Positions 25,016 through 32,831 of a DNA stretch of 64,000 nt are shown here, in pieces; the first letter of the stretch is position 1, and each line of letters begins with the position of its first letter. The DNA is taken from assembly GCA_014132615.1 (NCBI GenBank), contig BMAH01000013.1:1-64000 (forward strand), given 5' to 3'. The translations under genes and the position numbers were made by a program. The notes beneath the pieces are model-generated. The model saw only the letters and a list, made by a program, of their open reading frames with translations. It was not told the origin of the DNA and did not search any database. The DNA is from Gammaproteobacteria bacterium (GTDB lineage: Bacteria > Pseudomonadota > Gammaproteobacteria > DSM-16500).

Positions 25016-25567
25016 TTATGGCCTGGAAACATATTTATTGTCTTTAATATAGAAGCGCAATAGGCGTTTAGCCCAATGTTTTGCATAATGAACCCCTATG
25101 CGAGCCCGTTTAATGATGCGAACACGAGCAGCAGTTGCCTCTTCTGCAATGTAAAAATCATCACTTAATAAATCATGACCATTTAATTTCTTAGTGATAT
25201 CCATGGCATTGCATAATAAACCGGGGCCGCTTGTGCGCAATTCAATATTTTTTACAGGCTCCAATGCTCGTAATAACACAGCAGAAGCATGCCCTTCTTT
25301 TTCAGTAACGACATTGACGCAATAATACATACCGTAAATTAAATAAACATAGGCATGTCCAGGCGCTCCAAACATCACTTTAGTGCGAGCAGTTAATCCT
25401 TTGGCAGAATGTGCAGCAAGATCGTGAGGTCCTAAATAAGCTTCAGTTTCTACAATTTTACCTATACGTTCTTGGCCATTTATCCTATGTACTAAAAACT
25501 TACCTAGTAATTCTTTTGCAACGCTTGTTGTGTCTCTATCGTAAAATTCACGGGGTAATTTTTTCAT
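25016..25567 (-). CDS. 3-methyladenine (alkyladenine) DNA glycosylase, AAG/MPG family
   Basis: Base-excision repair glycosylase that removes alkylated purines and hypoxanthine. The family signature is clear: LPREFYDRDTTSVAKELLGK, the catalytic Glu in KIVETEAYLGPHD, then YVYLIYGMYYCVNVV and the RALEP segment, with SGPGLLCNAM. Length 183 residues is normal for bacterial AAG homologues. The gene overlaps the preceding methyltransferase gene by 4 nt (25564-25567), so the two are translationally coupled. Confidence 0.95.
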   Translation of the reverse strand: MKKLPREFYDRDTTSVAKELLGKFLVHRINGQERIGKIVETEAYLGPHDLAAHSAKGLTARTKVMFGAPGHAYVYLIYGMYYCVNVVTEKEGHASAVLLRALEPVKNIELRTSGPGLLCNAMDITKKLNGHDLLSDDFYIAEEATAARVRIIKRARIGVHYAKHWAKRLLRFYIKDNKYVSRP

Positions 25568-26505
25568 AATGATGGTAGTAATAATGCATCAGTAGCAGGA
25601 TAAAAGAAGGTTACTTCATGTTTATTATTAAATAAATGTAAAACACGCGCGTTAGGTAATGCTTTGAATTTATCAAGCATAGCAAAATCTGTTTCACCTT
25701 GGAGTTTAATAGTAAGTATCATGCTTTTAGCTGCCTTTGCTTCTATCCATTTTAATACAAGTTCGTATAAACGCTCAGGATAACAAGCAACGTCGCTTAA
25801 TAACCAATCAATAGGCGTGTCTAGCTGGGTTGGATCGAGTGCAAATGCACTTTGATTGAGAAAGCTAACATTAGGCAGATTAGCAATTTTTTTATCTAAA
25901 GGTGCTTTATCAACAGCAGTTACTTTTGTACCTAATGCTTGCATGACATAAGTCCAGCCGCCCGGTGATGCACCTAAATCAAAGGCAGTTTGATTTGGTT
26001 GCGGAATTTTATCTAAAATGGTTAATGCTTCCCACAATTTCAAATAAGCACGATTAGGCGGGTTAACTTTATCCTCAATAAAATAACAATGGCCACTAGG
26101 CCATTTTTTGAGCCGCTTATTGCTATAAGCTAGCGTATGCCTATCAAGCAAGGTATAACAGCCAATAGGCGGAAGAGGTTTTTTTAAGGGAAATGTACTT
26201 TCAAGAGAAGGTAAGGAGCGCAATTGTTCTTGTATAAGTTTGCCGCGTCTCACATTTTCAATAGGATGAAAATACCAGTAAACCCCTGCACTTTTTAATA
26301 AATTAGCTGCTTGTGAAATCGATTCAAAAGGTGAAATAACAACATCAGCCCAAATATCTAACGCAAAAGCGGCTGTTTTAACTAAATTAGGGGAAAGTAG
26401 TAAGTCGTTGTATATTCCAGAAACAGAGCCAACTTCTTGACTTAACTCTTTAATATAAGCGGGTTTACCCACGTAAATATAATGATGAGACGATGCGCTA
26501 GACAT
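25564..26505 (-). CDS. RlmM/FtsJ-like SAM-dependent RNA methyltransferase
   Basis: A 313-residue protein with an N-terminal THUMP-like/RlmM-like region and a C-terminal RrmJ/FtsJ Rossmann domain. SAM motif I is FDLGASPGGWT. The K-D-K-E catalytic tetrad is plausible from the Lys at LKLWEAL, Asp in LSDVACYPERL, Lys in LTIKLQGE and Glu in KHEVTFF. E. coli RlmM 2'-O-methylates C2498 of 23S rRNA and has the same architecture but is longer. The target here is therefore likely rRNA, not proven. It is the first gene of a two-gene unit with the AAG glycosylase. Confidence 0.85.
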   Translation of the reverse strand: MSSASSHHYIYVGKPAYIKELSQEVGSVSGIYNDLLLSPNLVKTAAFALDIWADVVISPFESISQAANLLKSAGVYWYFHPIENVRRGKLIQEQLRSLPSLESTFPLKKPLPPIGCYTLLDRHTLAYSNKRLKKWPSGHCYFIEDKVNPPNRAYLKLWEALTILDKIPQPNQTAFDLGASPGGWTYVMQALGTKVTAVDKAPLDKKIANLPNVSFLNQSAFALDPTQLDTPIDWLLSDVACYPERLYELVLKWIEAKAAKSMILTIKLQGETDFAMLDKFKALPNARVLHLFNNKHEVTFFYPATDALLLPSL

Positions 26506-26520
26506 GATTAATTGGCTTAA

Positions 26521-28155
26521 TTAAAGGGGAAAAACTATAGCATTTTTTATACTTTTATCGCAAATGTTAATGCTTATCTCCCCAATGTTTTCTCGATTTA
26601 AATGCTGCACCCAGTAAGCACTACCCTGGAGTAAGAATTTGACGCGGCTAGGCACCCAAGCGGAGGATAAAGTCGGGAGTAATTGAATAGAATCTAATTC
26701 CTCAACGCCAATTTGTAATAAATTACTAAACTTAATTAAATCATCAGATAAAGTATCAGTTTCTTTAGATCTTTTATAAATTAAATTAGCTAAGTATTGT
26801 ATAGTACCTCGCAAAGCATATCGGTCATCTAAGCTGGTATTTAAACTGTTATCTATCAAGAAAGGTAATATATATGTTTCACATAGTTGATATAAAATTT
26901 CCTTAGCTTCGTCTTCTAGCTGTTCGTACCAATCGATCAGTAAACATTGCTGTAATTCGAGCAAGGCTTTGTTTCTTAAAAAAGAATTTTGCGTTATTAA
27001 GTTGCCAGATATAGTTTTAAAATTCATGCAATCAAATAAATGTAAATTAGGTAATTTTTGTTCATACCAAGTTTTTCCAGTCGTCAGTGCGGAAATTAAA
27101 CGTAAAGGGATAAAGTCTTTAGCGTTATGTAGGGTAGCTGCATCACATAAAAACATTTTTTCAACTTGAAAAATAGGCATAAGTTCAGTGTAGACTTCGA
27201 TAACTCGATTGCCTGAAATATACTTGCCGCGACTTAAATCTCTTAACTCACCAACTTTGCCATCATGAGTAAACCAAAATTTTAATAATGTATTTTGCTC
27301 TTTGGTATTCGGAATCGTATTAATTATTTCTTGAATTTGCATTTTATAATAGTATTGCCCTTTAGGAATACTATAAGATTGATATTCATCAAATGTAGTT
27401 AACATTGTTTTTTCTGAAAATATCCAAGAATAACTTTCTTTAGCATCAATGGGTAAATTAAATAAATTTCCTCTAGAAAATTTAACTTTAAATGTGTAAT
27501 TTTTCCCAAGCTGATCAGGCCAATTGAGATAAAAAATGTAATTATGCCTTCTTTTTGCTGAATGATTCATAATAATGTTGTAAATGCGTGCATGAATGCC
27601 ATAATTGGCATTTATAGCTATCATGGCATCTAGTTGCGATTTAGTTAAAACGTATAATTTCCCAAAGTTGGGTAAAGTATGTTTAGCTGTTTTGATTTTA
27701 AATGCATCGTAAAAATGCCAAGCGATTTCATATAAACTCTTTCTGCTAAAAAATTCTTCTGGCAATGCGGCATTTATTTTCATGGTCAATTTATTGAAAC
27801 TATGAAGATAAAGAGAAAGAAGTAACTTTTGATTGTAATGTATATTTAGCGTGAGTAATTTCCTATCATCTTGATGTGTGCCAGCGCGTATGGAAATAGT
27901 TAATATTATATAATTGTCATTTTGTGGCCACCATATTTGCATTATATAGCGATTATGTTTTTCATCTAATACTGCATATGTTTTCATTATATTAAAAAGT
28001 TGAGTAGGCGTAGTGCGCTTATTTAACATACCGTTAATTTTAACAATAAGTGACATAAAAACGATGTAATGAATAGGGCTTGACTGGGGTTGGCTAGTTA
28101 TTTTTTTTATAACGGTGGATGTAGATTGGAGTTCAGTGTTTCGTCCTTGAATCAT
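26521..28155 (-). CDS. Large unknown protein, effector-like
   Basis: A 544-residue soluble protein with no recognised domain and no signal peptide. It is rich in Leu, Ile, Asn, Lys and Tyr and predicted mixed alpha/beta in the N-terminal half and helical at the C terminus. SD AGGAAAA precedes the ATG and overlaps the stop region of the 651-residue gene, whose stop is 8 nt upstream; the two form an operon. Size, novelty and context resemble intracellular-pathogen effectors. No catalytic motif could be identified. Confidence 0.7.
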   Translation of the reverse strand: MIQGRNTELQSTSTVIKKITSQPQSSPIHYIVFMSLIVKINGMLNKRTTPTQLFNIMKTYAVLDEKHNRYIMQIWWPQNDNYIILTISIRAGTHQDDRKLLTLNIHYNQKLLLSLYLHSFNKLTMKINAALPEEFFSRKSLYEIAWHFYDAFKIKTAKHTLPNFGKLYVLTKSQLDAMIAINANYGIHARIYNIIMNHSAKRRHNYIFYLNWPDQLGKNYTFKVKFSRGNLFNLPIDAKESYSWIFSEKTMLTTFDEYQSYSIPKGQYYYKMQIQEIINTIPNTKEQNTLLKFWFTHDGKVGELRDLSRGKYISGNRVIEVYTELMPIFQVEKMFLCDAATLHNAKDFIPLRLISALTTGKTWYEQKLPNLHLFDCMNFKTISGNLITQNSFLRNKALLELQQCLLIDWYEQLEDEAKEILYQLCETYILPFLIDNSLNTSLDDRYALRGTIQYLANLIYKRSKETDTLSDDLIKFSNLLQIGVEELDSIQLLPTLSSAWVPSRVKFLLQGSAYWVQHLNRENIGEISINICDKSIKNAIVFPL

Positions 28156-28163
28156 AATTTTTC

Positions 28164-30119
28164 CTAATAGGGTTTAGGATGTTTGTTAGTGCAATCGGTT
28201 GAGTTTGTCAACCAATTAGTAAATTCACTTTCGATATAGCTAAGTAATCGTGCTGGCGTTAATTTAGATAAATTAGTTATTTTTTTGCAGCAGTGTAGCC
28301 AGTCATTTACAATAGTTGCCTCAAGGGATACTAAATCACTTTTACTAATATTGCTTTTTTTATCTTCTATTACGCCGCGATAAAAATAAGTATATGGCAT
28401 ATGAGGTCGATAATCTGCTTCAAGTGATCTTGCAATTGCCACGGCACCTTCAGGAGCCATAGGCATGCAATTAATAGCTTTTTCTTCTACCACAAATGCT
28501 TTTTGAAAGTTCCAATCGTATTTATTGATGATTAAATCAATTAGCATTTGATTAATAACAATCATCGCAGGGTTTCTTGCAGCCTCACAACCAAATAACA
28601 AATAAGTAATTGCATGCAGTTTGATTTTGATTTCAGTATCAATAAAAGCATCATCGCAAAAGGTAATAGGCTGATTTTTGAAAATATGCCTAATACCTAG
28701 TGCTAATTTTCTATCAGATAATTTTAATAATGGAAATTGCAGTTGTATCTGTTTAATGTTTTCATAAATCTTAGTGTAATTACTTAAGTCGGCCACAATG
28801 TCTTTGCGACCAAAACTCTTTTTTAAAATAGTTTGGGTTTCAAGCACACTGACTTTATTGTCATCACTCATAGACCATAGTCTTGCTACCGTATCTTGCC
28901 TATCAGCTTGTTGCAAATTTAGAATTTGCCTTTTCTGTGAACGATTAGATAAACGAAGGTTGGCATAAAATTCATTAGGATTTCTGCTAGAAAACTCAAA
29001 AAATCTGCCTAATACAGGCCGCTCTATAGATTTTAATGCGATTAGTAATTTTTCATGTAGATAAATATTTCCATAGTTATTTAGAATATCAAGTAAGCTT
29101 GTTTTATTTAAAGAAAAGTAATCATCTAATAGTTTCTGTTTAGCTTGATCTCTCTCTGTTATCGCTAATAAATCTGAAATAAAGGTAAAAATAATTTGCT
29201 CTTTATTGCTACTATTTACTATGTTTTTTGTAATAATTTTTTCTATGTAGCCTCTTGCAGGACTGCTTTGTAAAATGTGGAGAATAAATCTTACTAAATG
29301 AGGATATTTACCTGTATATTTTTCAAGCTCAGCGCATGCTTGTAAGCAACCTTGTTTATTCATTAAATTGTTAATATTTAATTGGGTTATAATTTTTACG
29401 ATGCGTTTACTGGCCACAACAAAGATTTTTTTCTTAATTATTTCACGATCACTCTTAGTGTTAGGAATAGTGATATGTGTAAAGAAATGCGTTGAAAGTA
29501 ATTCAATGATGTCTGATTTAAATTCATTAGGAAAATGAATATTATCTTTGTTAGTAAAATGGTTGGCTTTAAGATAAGTAATGAATTTAGGCAAGTATGG
29601 CTTTAATAAAGCAGGTAAGTGTATTTGACATTCTTGGATAACGGCTTGATAAATTTTTTCCTTCTTATTTTGTTTATGTAAGTCGGGATCAGCCTGTTGT
29701 AAAAATTCCTGCATTTTTATCAAAGTTAATTCAAGTGAGCTTACGATAGATCGAGTTAATATTTCTTCCAGTTGTTTGCTTGCACTTGGTTTTTTCTCAT
29801 CCGTCTTAAGTAAGTGAGATTTACTATTATAATAAAGTTCATTGACATCAGCAGAATACAGAAATTTAATACCTGCCGCATGCGCAACAAAAGAAAGTAG
29901 ATTGTCAGCGGTACTTTCTTCTGATTTAGATTTAAAAGATTCCCAAGCTTGGTTAATGTCGTAGTTATCTATTTTTTCCTGAACTGACTCTTCATCAGAT
30001 GAGTCATCATAGTAATCGTCAAAGGGATGCTTAGAGGATTTACTAGACGGTCTTAGCATGGATGTGTTATTTTTTTTAACGGTTTTGTCTTTTCCAGTTT
30101 TATCGCGGTGGTTTAGCAA
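28164..30119 (-). CDS. Large unknown protein with acidic N-terminal patch, effector-like
   Basis: A 651-residue helical protein. The first 50 residues are charged and low-complexity, with a basic part (KTGKDKTVKKN, SSKSSKHP) then an acidic stretch (FDDYYDDSSDEESVQE). The rest has repeating leucine-rich helices without a recognised repeat family. The longest frame starts at TTG (30119) with no good SD; ATG at 30059 is an alternative and would remove 20 residues. It diverges from the F-box gene with an 86-bp gap and is followed by the 544-residue gene 8 nt later. Confidence 0.68.
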   Translation of the reverse strand: MLNHRDKTGKDKTVKKNNTSMLRPSSKSSKHPFDDYYDDSSDEESVQEKIDNYDINQAWESFKSKSEESTADNLLSFVAHAAGIKFLYSADVNELYYNSKSHLLKTDEKKPSASKQLEEILTRSIVSSLELTLIKMQEFLQQADPDLHKQNKKEKIYQAVIQECQIHLPALLKPYLPKFITYLKANHFTNKDNIHFPNEFKSDIIELLSTHFFTHITIPNTKSDREIIKKKIFVVASKRIVKIITQLNINNLMNKQGCLQACAELEKYTGKYPHLVRFILHILQSSPARGYIEKIITKNIVNSSNKEQIIFTFISDLLAITERDQAKQKLLDDYFSLNKTSLLDILNNYGNIYLHEKLLIALKSIERPVLGRFFEFSSRNPNEFYANLRLSNRSQKRQILNLQQADRQDTVARLWSMSDDNKVSVLETQTILKKSFGRKDIVADLSNYTKIYENIKQIQLQFPLLKLSDRKLALGIRHIFKNQPITFCDDAFIDTEIKIKLHAITYLLFGCEAARNPAMIVINQMLIDLIINKYDWNFQKAFVVEEKAINCMPMAPEGAVAIARSLEADYRPHMPYTYFYRGVIEDKKSNISKSDLVSLEATIVNDWLHCCKKITNLSKLTPARLLSYIESEFTNWLTNSTDCTNKHPKPY

Positions 30120-30190
30120 GCAGTGATCTCCATATCACATACATTTACTATTTGTATACTAATGGATAAGATTTTTTTTAGCAATTCAAA

Positions 30191-30204
30191 CTAAAAGGAT
30201 TTAG
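30191..30204 (+). promoter_or_regulatory. SD-in-loop hairpin at the F-box gene start
   Basis: Arms CTAAA (30191-30195) and TTTAG (30200-30204) form 5 bp with AGGA as a tetraloop, one base before the ATG. This is the weakest of the five such hairpins by stem length. Confidence 0.5.
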
Positions 30205-30205
30205 C

Positions 30206-31807
30206 ATGTTGCTGAGAAATAGAAAAAGAAAGCGGAAGCCTGGATTAGATTCAGCACAAGAGCAGCATAAAAAATCAGAAGTAACAGGGGATTTTTTAGT
30301 TGAGCATACAATAAGTAACACCTTTCCTGACATTTACCCTTATTTAAATAGAAGAGATATAGCCAATTTAGCTGCGACTAATCGCTTCTTTAACCAACTT
30401 ACGCAAGATGAGCAAATGTGGTATAGGCGCTATAAAGACGACTTTGGCGAAATCATTTATAAAGAAGATATTCAAGCTCAGTATAAAGCCGAAACCTGCA
30501 TGCGCTTACTGAAAGAGGCTTGGAATATTAATCATTATCATGCATTAGTTAGTGTGCTGTCTTTGCATAATAATAAGCCTTGGGCTTTGCATTACAATCT
30601 ATTTGTGGAGAGCTGCAAGGACCTTGATGAGAAATATATTAATAATCTAGTTAGTATTTTTTCTGAAACAAACAATATTAGAATAGCTGAATTAGTACTA
30701 TACTTATGCGCAAAACAAGTAAATAAACGTTTATTGCAAAATTCATCCTGTTTAACTAATTTAAAAAAATTATTATTAGAGATAGAGCATTGTAAAACTA
30801 AGCGCTTAATATGTTTTATCGACTGCTTATTATTTAGAATGAAAAGCGGCGTTTTTTTAACTAGACAACGTTTACTTTCGCACTTCTTATCTTTATTAGA
30901 TCTTACCTCTACCGACATATCAGAATGCATACATGATTTTAATTTCGTTTTAAAACAATTATCTGGTTTTTTTCCAGTAAGATTTTTTGATTATAGAAAG
31001 GAATTTTTACCCGGCTCAACCGTGCTAGATGTAATTGTGCAAATGGGAAAGCGAGCAGCTGTCCTTAAAACAATTATATTTGATTGGCTTAAAGAAAGAG
31101 CAGATGAAAACAATGGATTGGCGCAATTTTATTATGGAGAGTACTTATACGACCAAATTATTGGGCGTTATTCTGGTCGTACAATTGACCGTAGAATGCG
31201 AGAGTTACTTGCAACGTCAAGGGATTACTATGTAAATGCTTATAACAATGATTGCTATAAAGCTGTTGGGAGTAGATCAGATAATAGATTTGGCGGATTA
31301 TATAATTTACTTTGCATTGATGATAAGTTGCTTGATAGTAATTCGTATAAGTGCATGTTATTAAATGCAAGCTTACACGGAGATGTGCATGCAAAAATTT
31401 TGTTAGCAAAACGAGTCATGCACGGAAGGTGGGAAAAGAACATACAGGATATTTGGTATATCCAAGAAGCTATACTTGCTTCTAGTCAATATGTTGATGT
31501 TCAATATGAAAAAAAAGATTTAATAAAATGTATCCAAGCTAAAATTTATCCTGATTGTAATAAAAATCTTTTTCTACTTATGACAATTGTTCACTTTAGC
31601 CAGAGTGAAATAGAAGCATCTAGAAAATATTACGATGTCATACATTTTTCTTGTCCGGCACTCATAGAAAAATATGTAGAAACAGGGAGAAAAATTGGCT
31701 TTCAAGCTGGAAGATGCAAAGACATTTTTGAAGTATTAGCTAAGCGTTATTCGGAAGATAATTCGCAAAGCTTGGATAGAAATGAGCATTGTTCATTAGG
31801 TAGCTAA
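30206..31807 (+). CDS. F-box domain protein with putative nuclear-localisation signal, effector candidate
   Basis: A 533-residue protein with a eukaryote-type F-box at about residues 36-76: YPYLNRRDIANLAATNRFF then NQLTQDEQMWYRRY, matching the F-box-like consensus including the terminal Trp. F-box proteins bind Skp1 and bring substrates to SCF ubiquitin ligases, a function only useful inside a eukaryotic host; Legionella and Coxiella effectors use it. Residues 4-12 (RNRKRKRKP) look like a monopartite nuclear signal. The C-terminal part is helical and may contain Sel1-like repeats (NGLAQFYYGEYL, HGDVHAKILLAKRVMHG) as a substrate-binding region. No signal peptide is present, so injection by a type IV system is the expected route, inferred only. 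Confidence 0.85.
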   Translation: MLLRNRKRKRKPGLDSAQEQHKKSEVTGDFLVEHTISNTFPDIYPYLNRRDIANLAATNRFFNQLTQDEQMWYRRYKDDFGEIIYKEDIQAQYKAETCMRLLKEAWNINHYHALVSVLSLHNNKPWALHYNLFVESCKDLDEKYINNLVSIFSETNNIRIAELVLYLCAKQVNKRLLQNSSCLTNLKKLLLEIEHCKTKRLICFIDCLLFRMKSGVFLTRQRLLSHFLSLLDLTSTDISECIHDFNFVLKQLSGFFPVRFFDYRKEFLPGSTVLDVIVQMGKRAAVLKTIIFDWLKERADENNGLAQFYYGEYLYDQIIGRYSGRTIDRRMRELLATSRDYYVNAYNNDCYKAVGSRSDNRFGGLYNLLCIDDKLLDSNSYKCMLLNASLHGDVHAKILLAKRVMHGRWEKNIQDIWYIQEAILASSQYVDVQYEKKDLIKCIQAKIYPDCNKNLFLLMTIVHFSQSEIEASRKYYDVIHFSCPALIEKYVETGRKIGFQAGRCKDIFEVLAKRYSEDNSQSLDRNEHCSLGS

Positions 31808-31867
31808 GTTTGGACCTTAATAGTTCCTTAAGCATTTATCCGTTAGTATATTCTGTATTTTGTAAAA

Positions 31868-31885
31868 ATTGACAAGGAGGTCAAT
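31868..31885 (+). promoter_or_regulatory. CsrA-like SD-in-loop hairpin before the 31886 gene
   Basis: Arms ATTGAC (31868-31873) and GTCAAT (31880-31885) pair perfectly and expose AAGGAG in a 6-nt loop immediately before the ATG at 31886. The sequence ACAAGGAGGT (31872-31881) fits the ACAnGGAnGT consensus for CsrA/RsmA binding. Confidence 0.65.
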
Positions 31886-32785
31886 ATGTCTTATCCAAAT
31901 CGTAAAGTGTTAAATGCACTCATTGAATCTTATTTAAATATTAGAAAACCTCATTGGGATTTACAAGACGAAGAAGAAATTAAAAAATTATCTGATGATT
32001 CTATGATTAAACATAAGATGGAAATTTGTAATAATTTATTTGCGAGTATTAAAGACACATCCACCGTTGAAGAATGGGTGTCATTAGCAATTAAATTAAA
32101 AGAATTGGAAATACATGAGTTAGATAAGGGGAAAGAATCGGGCCAAATAATGTTTGGCTTATTTAGCTATGTTGTTTCAAAAGCTATTTTATCTAAAACT
32201 TTACGCGCGATGCGCTCTTACATTACTTCACAAATAGCTGATGAACCTGATTTTCTTAGGAAAAAAAGAGAATTAACAAGTTTTATAGCAGAACTTGAAA
32301 ATCAAGAAAAAATAGCAGGTTTAAGTCAGGCTGACCAACAAAAGTTAGATAAGAATCGCATGGACTTGTTGGCATTAACTAATAGTAAAGATGCTGACTA
32401 TTATCAGCGTTATTTTAACGAAGTTATTAAAGTAGCTGATCCTAAATCGTTAGAATTAAATGAAACGGATTTTTCTGATTTTCAAAAAAATGCTAATATA
32501 GGAAAGCGTGCTATTCAGTTAGCATCTACCTCTGCTTCAACACCAACGCATACAACCATTAATTTACATAAAAAGCAAAGACCAATTGTGATCTACCACT
32601 GTGAATCTAGTATCAACAATGGTAAAACTCAACCTATGCCAGCTACTTTGTCTGGTATACAGCAAGAAACAGAAGAAAAATCTTTATTAAATGATCAATC
32701 TATTTTTAAACAAAGAAGAGTCACTCGATCACAAACCAAATCGCAAAAAGAAGCTAGGCAACATGCTAAATTGAGCAATAGTTAA
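31886..32785 (+). CDS. Unknown soluble protein with basic C-terminal tail, effector-like
   Basis: A 299-residue protein. The N-terminal 190 residues are helical (for example MKLEICNNLF-like helices and the KKRELTSFIAELENQEKIAG segment). After a Ser/Thr linker (ASTSASTPTH) the tail is basic (FKQRRVTRSQTKSQKEARQ). There is no signal peptide or membrane segment and no family is recognised. It lies 78 nt after the F-box gene and 46 nt before the 811-residue gene on the same strand; all three starts carry SD-in-loop hairpins, suggesting common control. Confidence 0.7.
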   Translation: MSYPNRKVLNALIESYLNIRKPHWDLQDEEEIKKLSDDSMIKHKMEICNNLFASIKDTSTVEEWVSLAIKLKELEIHELDKGKESGQIMFGLFSYVVSKAILSKTLRAMRSYITSQIADEPDFLRKKRELTSFIAELENQEKIAGLSQADQQKLDKNRMDLLALTNSKDADYYQRYFNEVIKVADPKSLELNETDFSDFQKNANIGKRAIQLASTSASTPTHTTINLHKKQRPIVIYHCESSINNGKTQPMPATLSGIQQETEEKSLLNDQSIFKQRRVTRSQTKSQKEARQHAKLSNS

Positions 32786-32810
32786 CGTAGTTAATTAATA
32801 GCATACATTC

Positions 32811-32829
32811 CATTATCAAAAGGATAATG
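32811..32829 (+). promoter_or_regulatory. SD-edge hairpin before the 32832 gene
   Basis: Arms CATTATC (32811-32817) and GATAATG (32823-32829) pair over 7 bp; the loop AAAAG plus the closing GA forms the SD AAAAGGA, 8 nt before the ATG at 32832. Confidence 0.55.
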
Positions 32830-32831
32830 CA

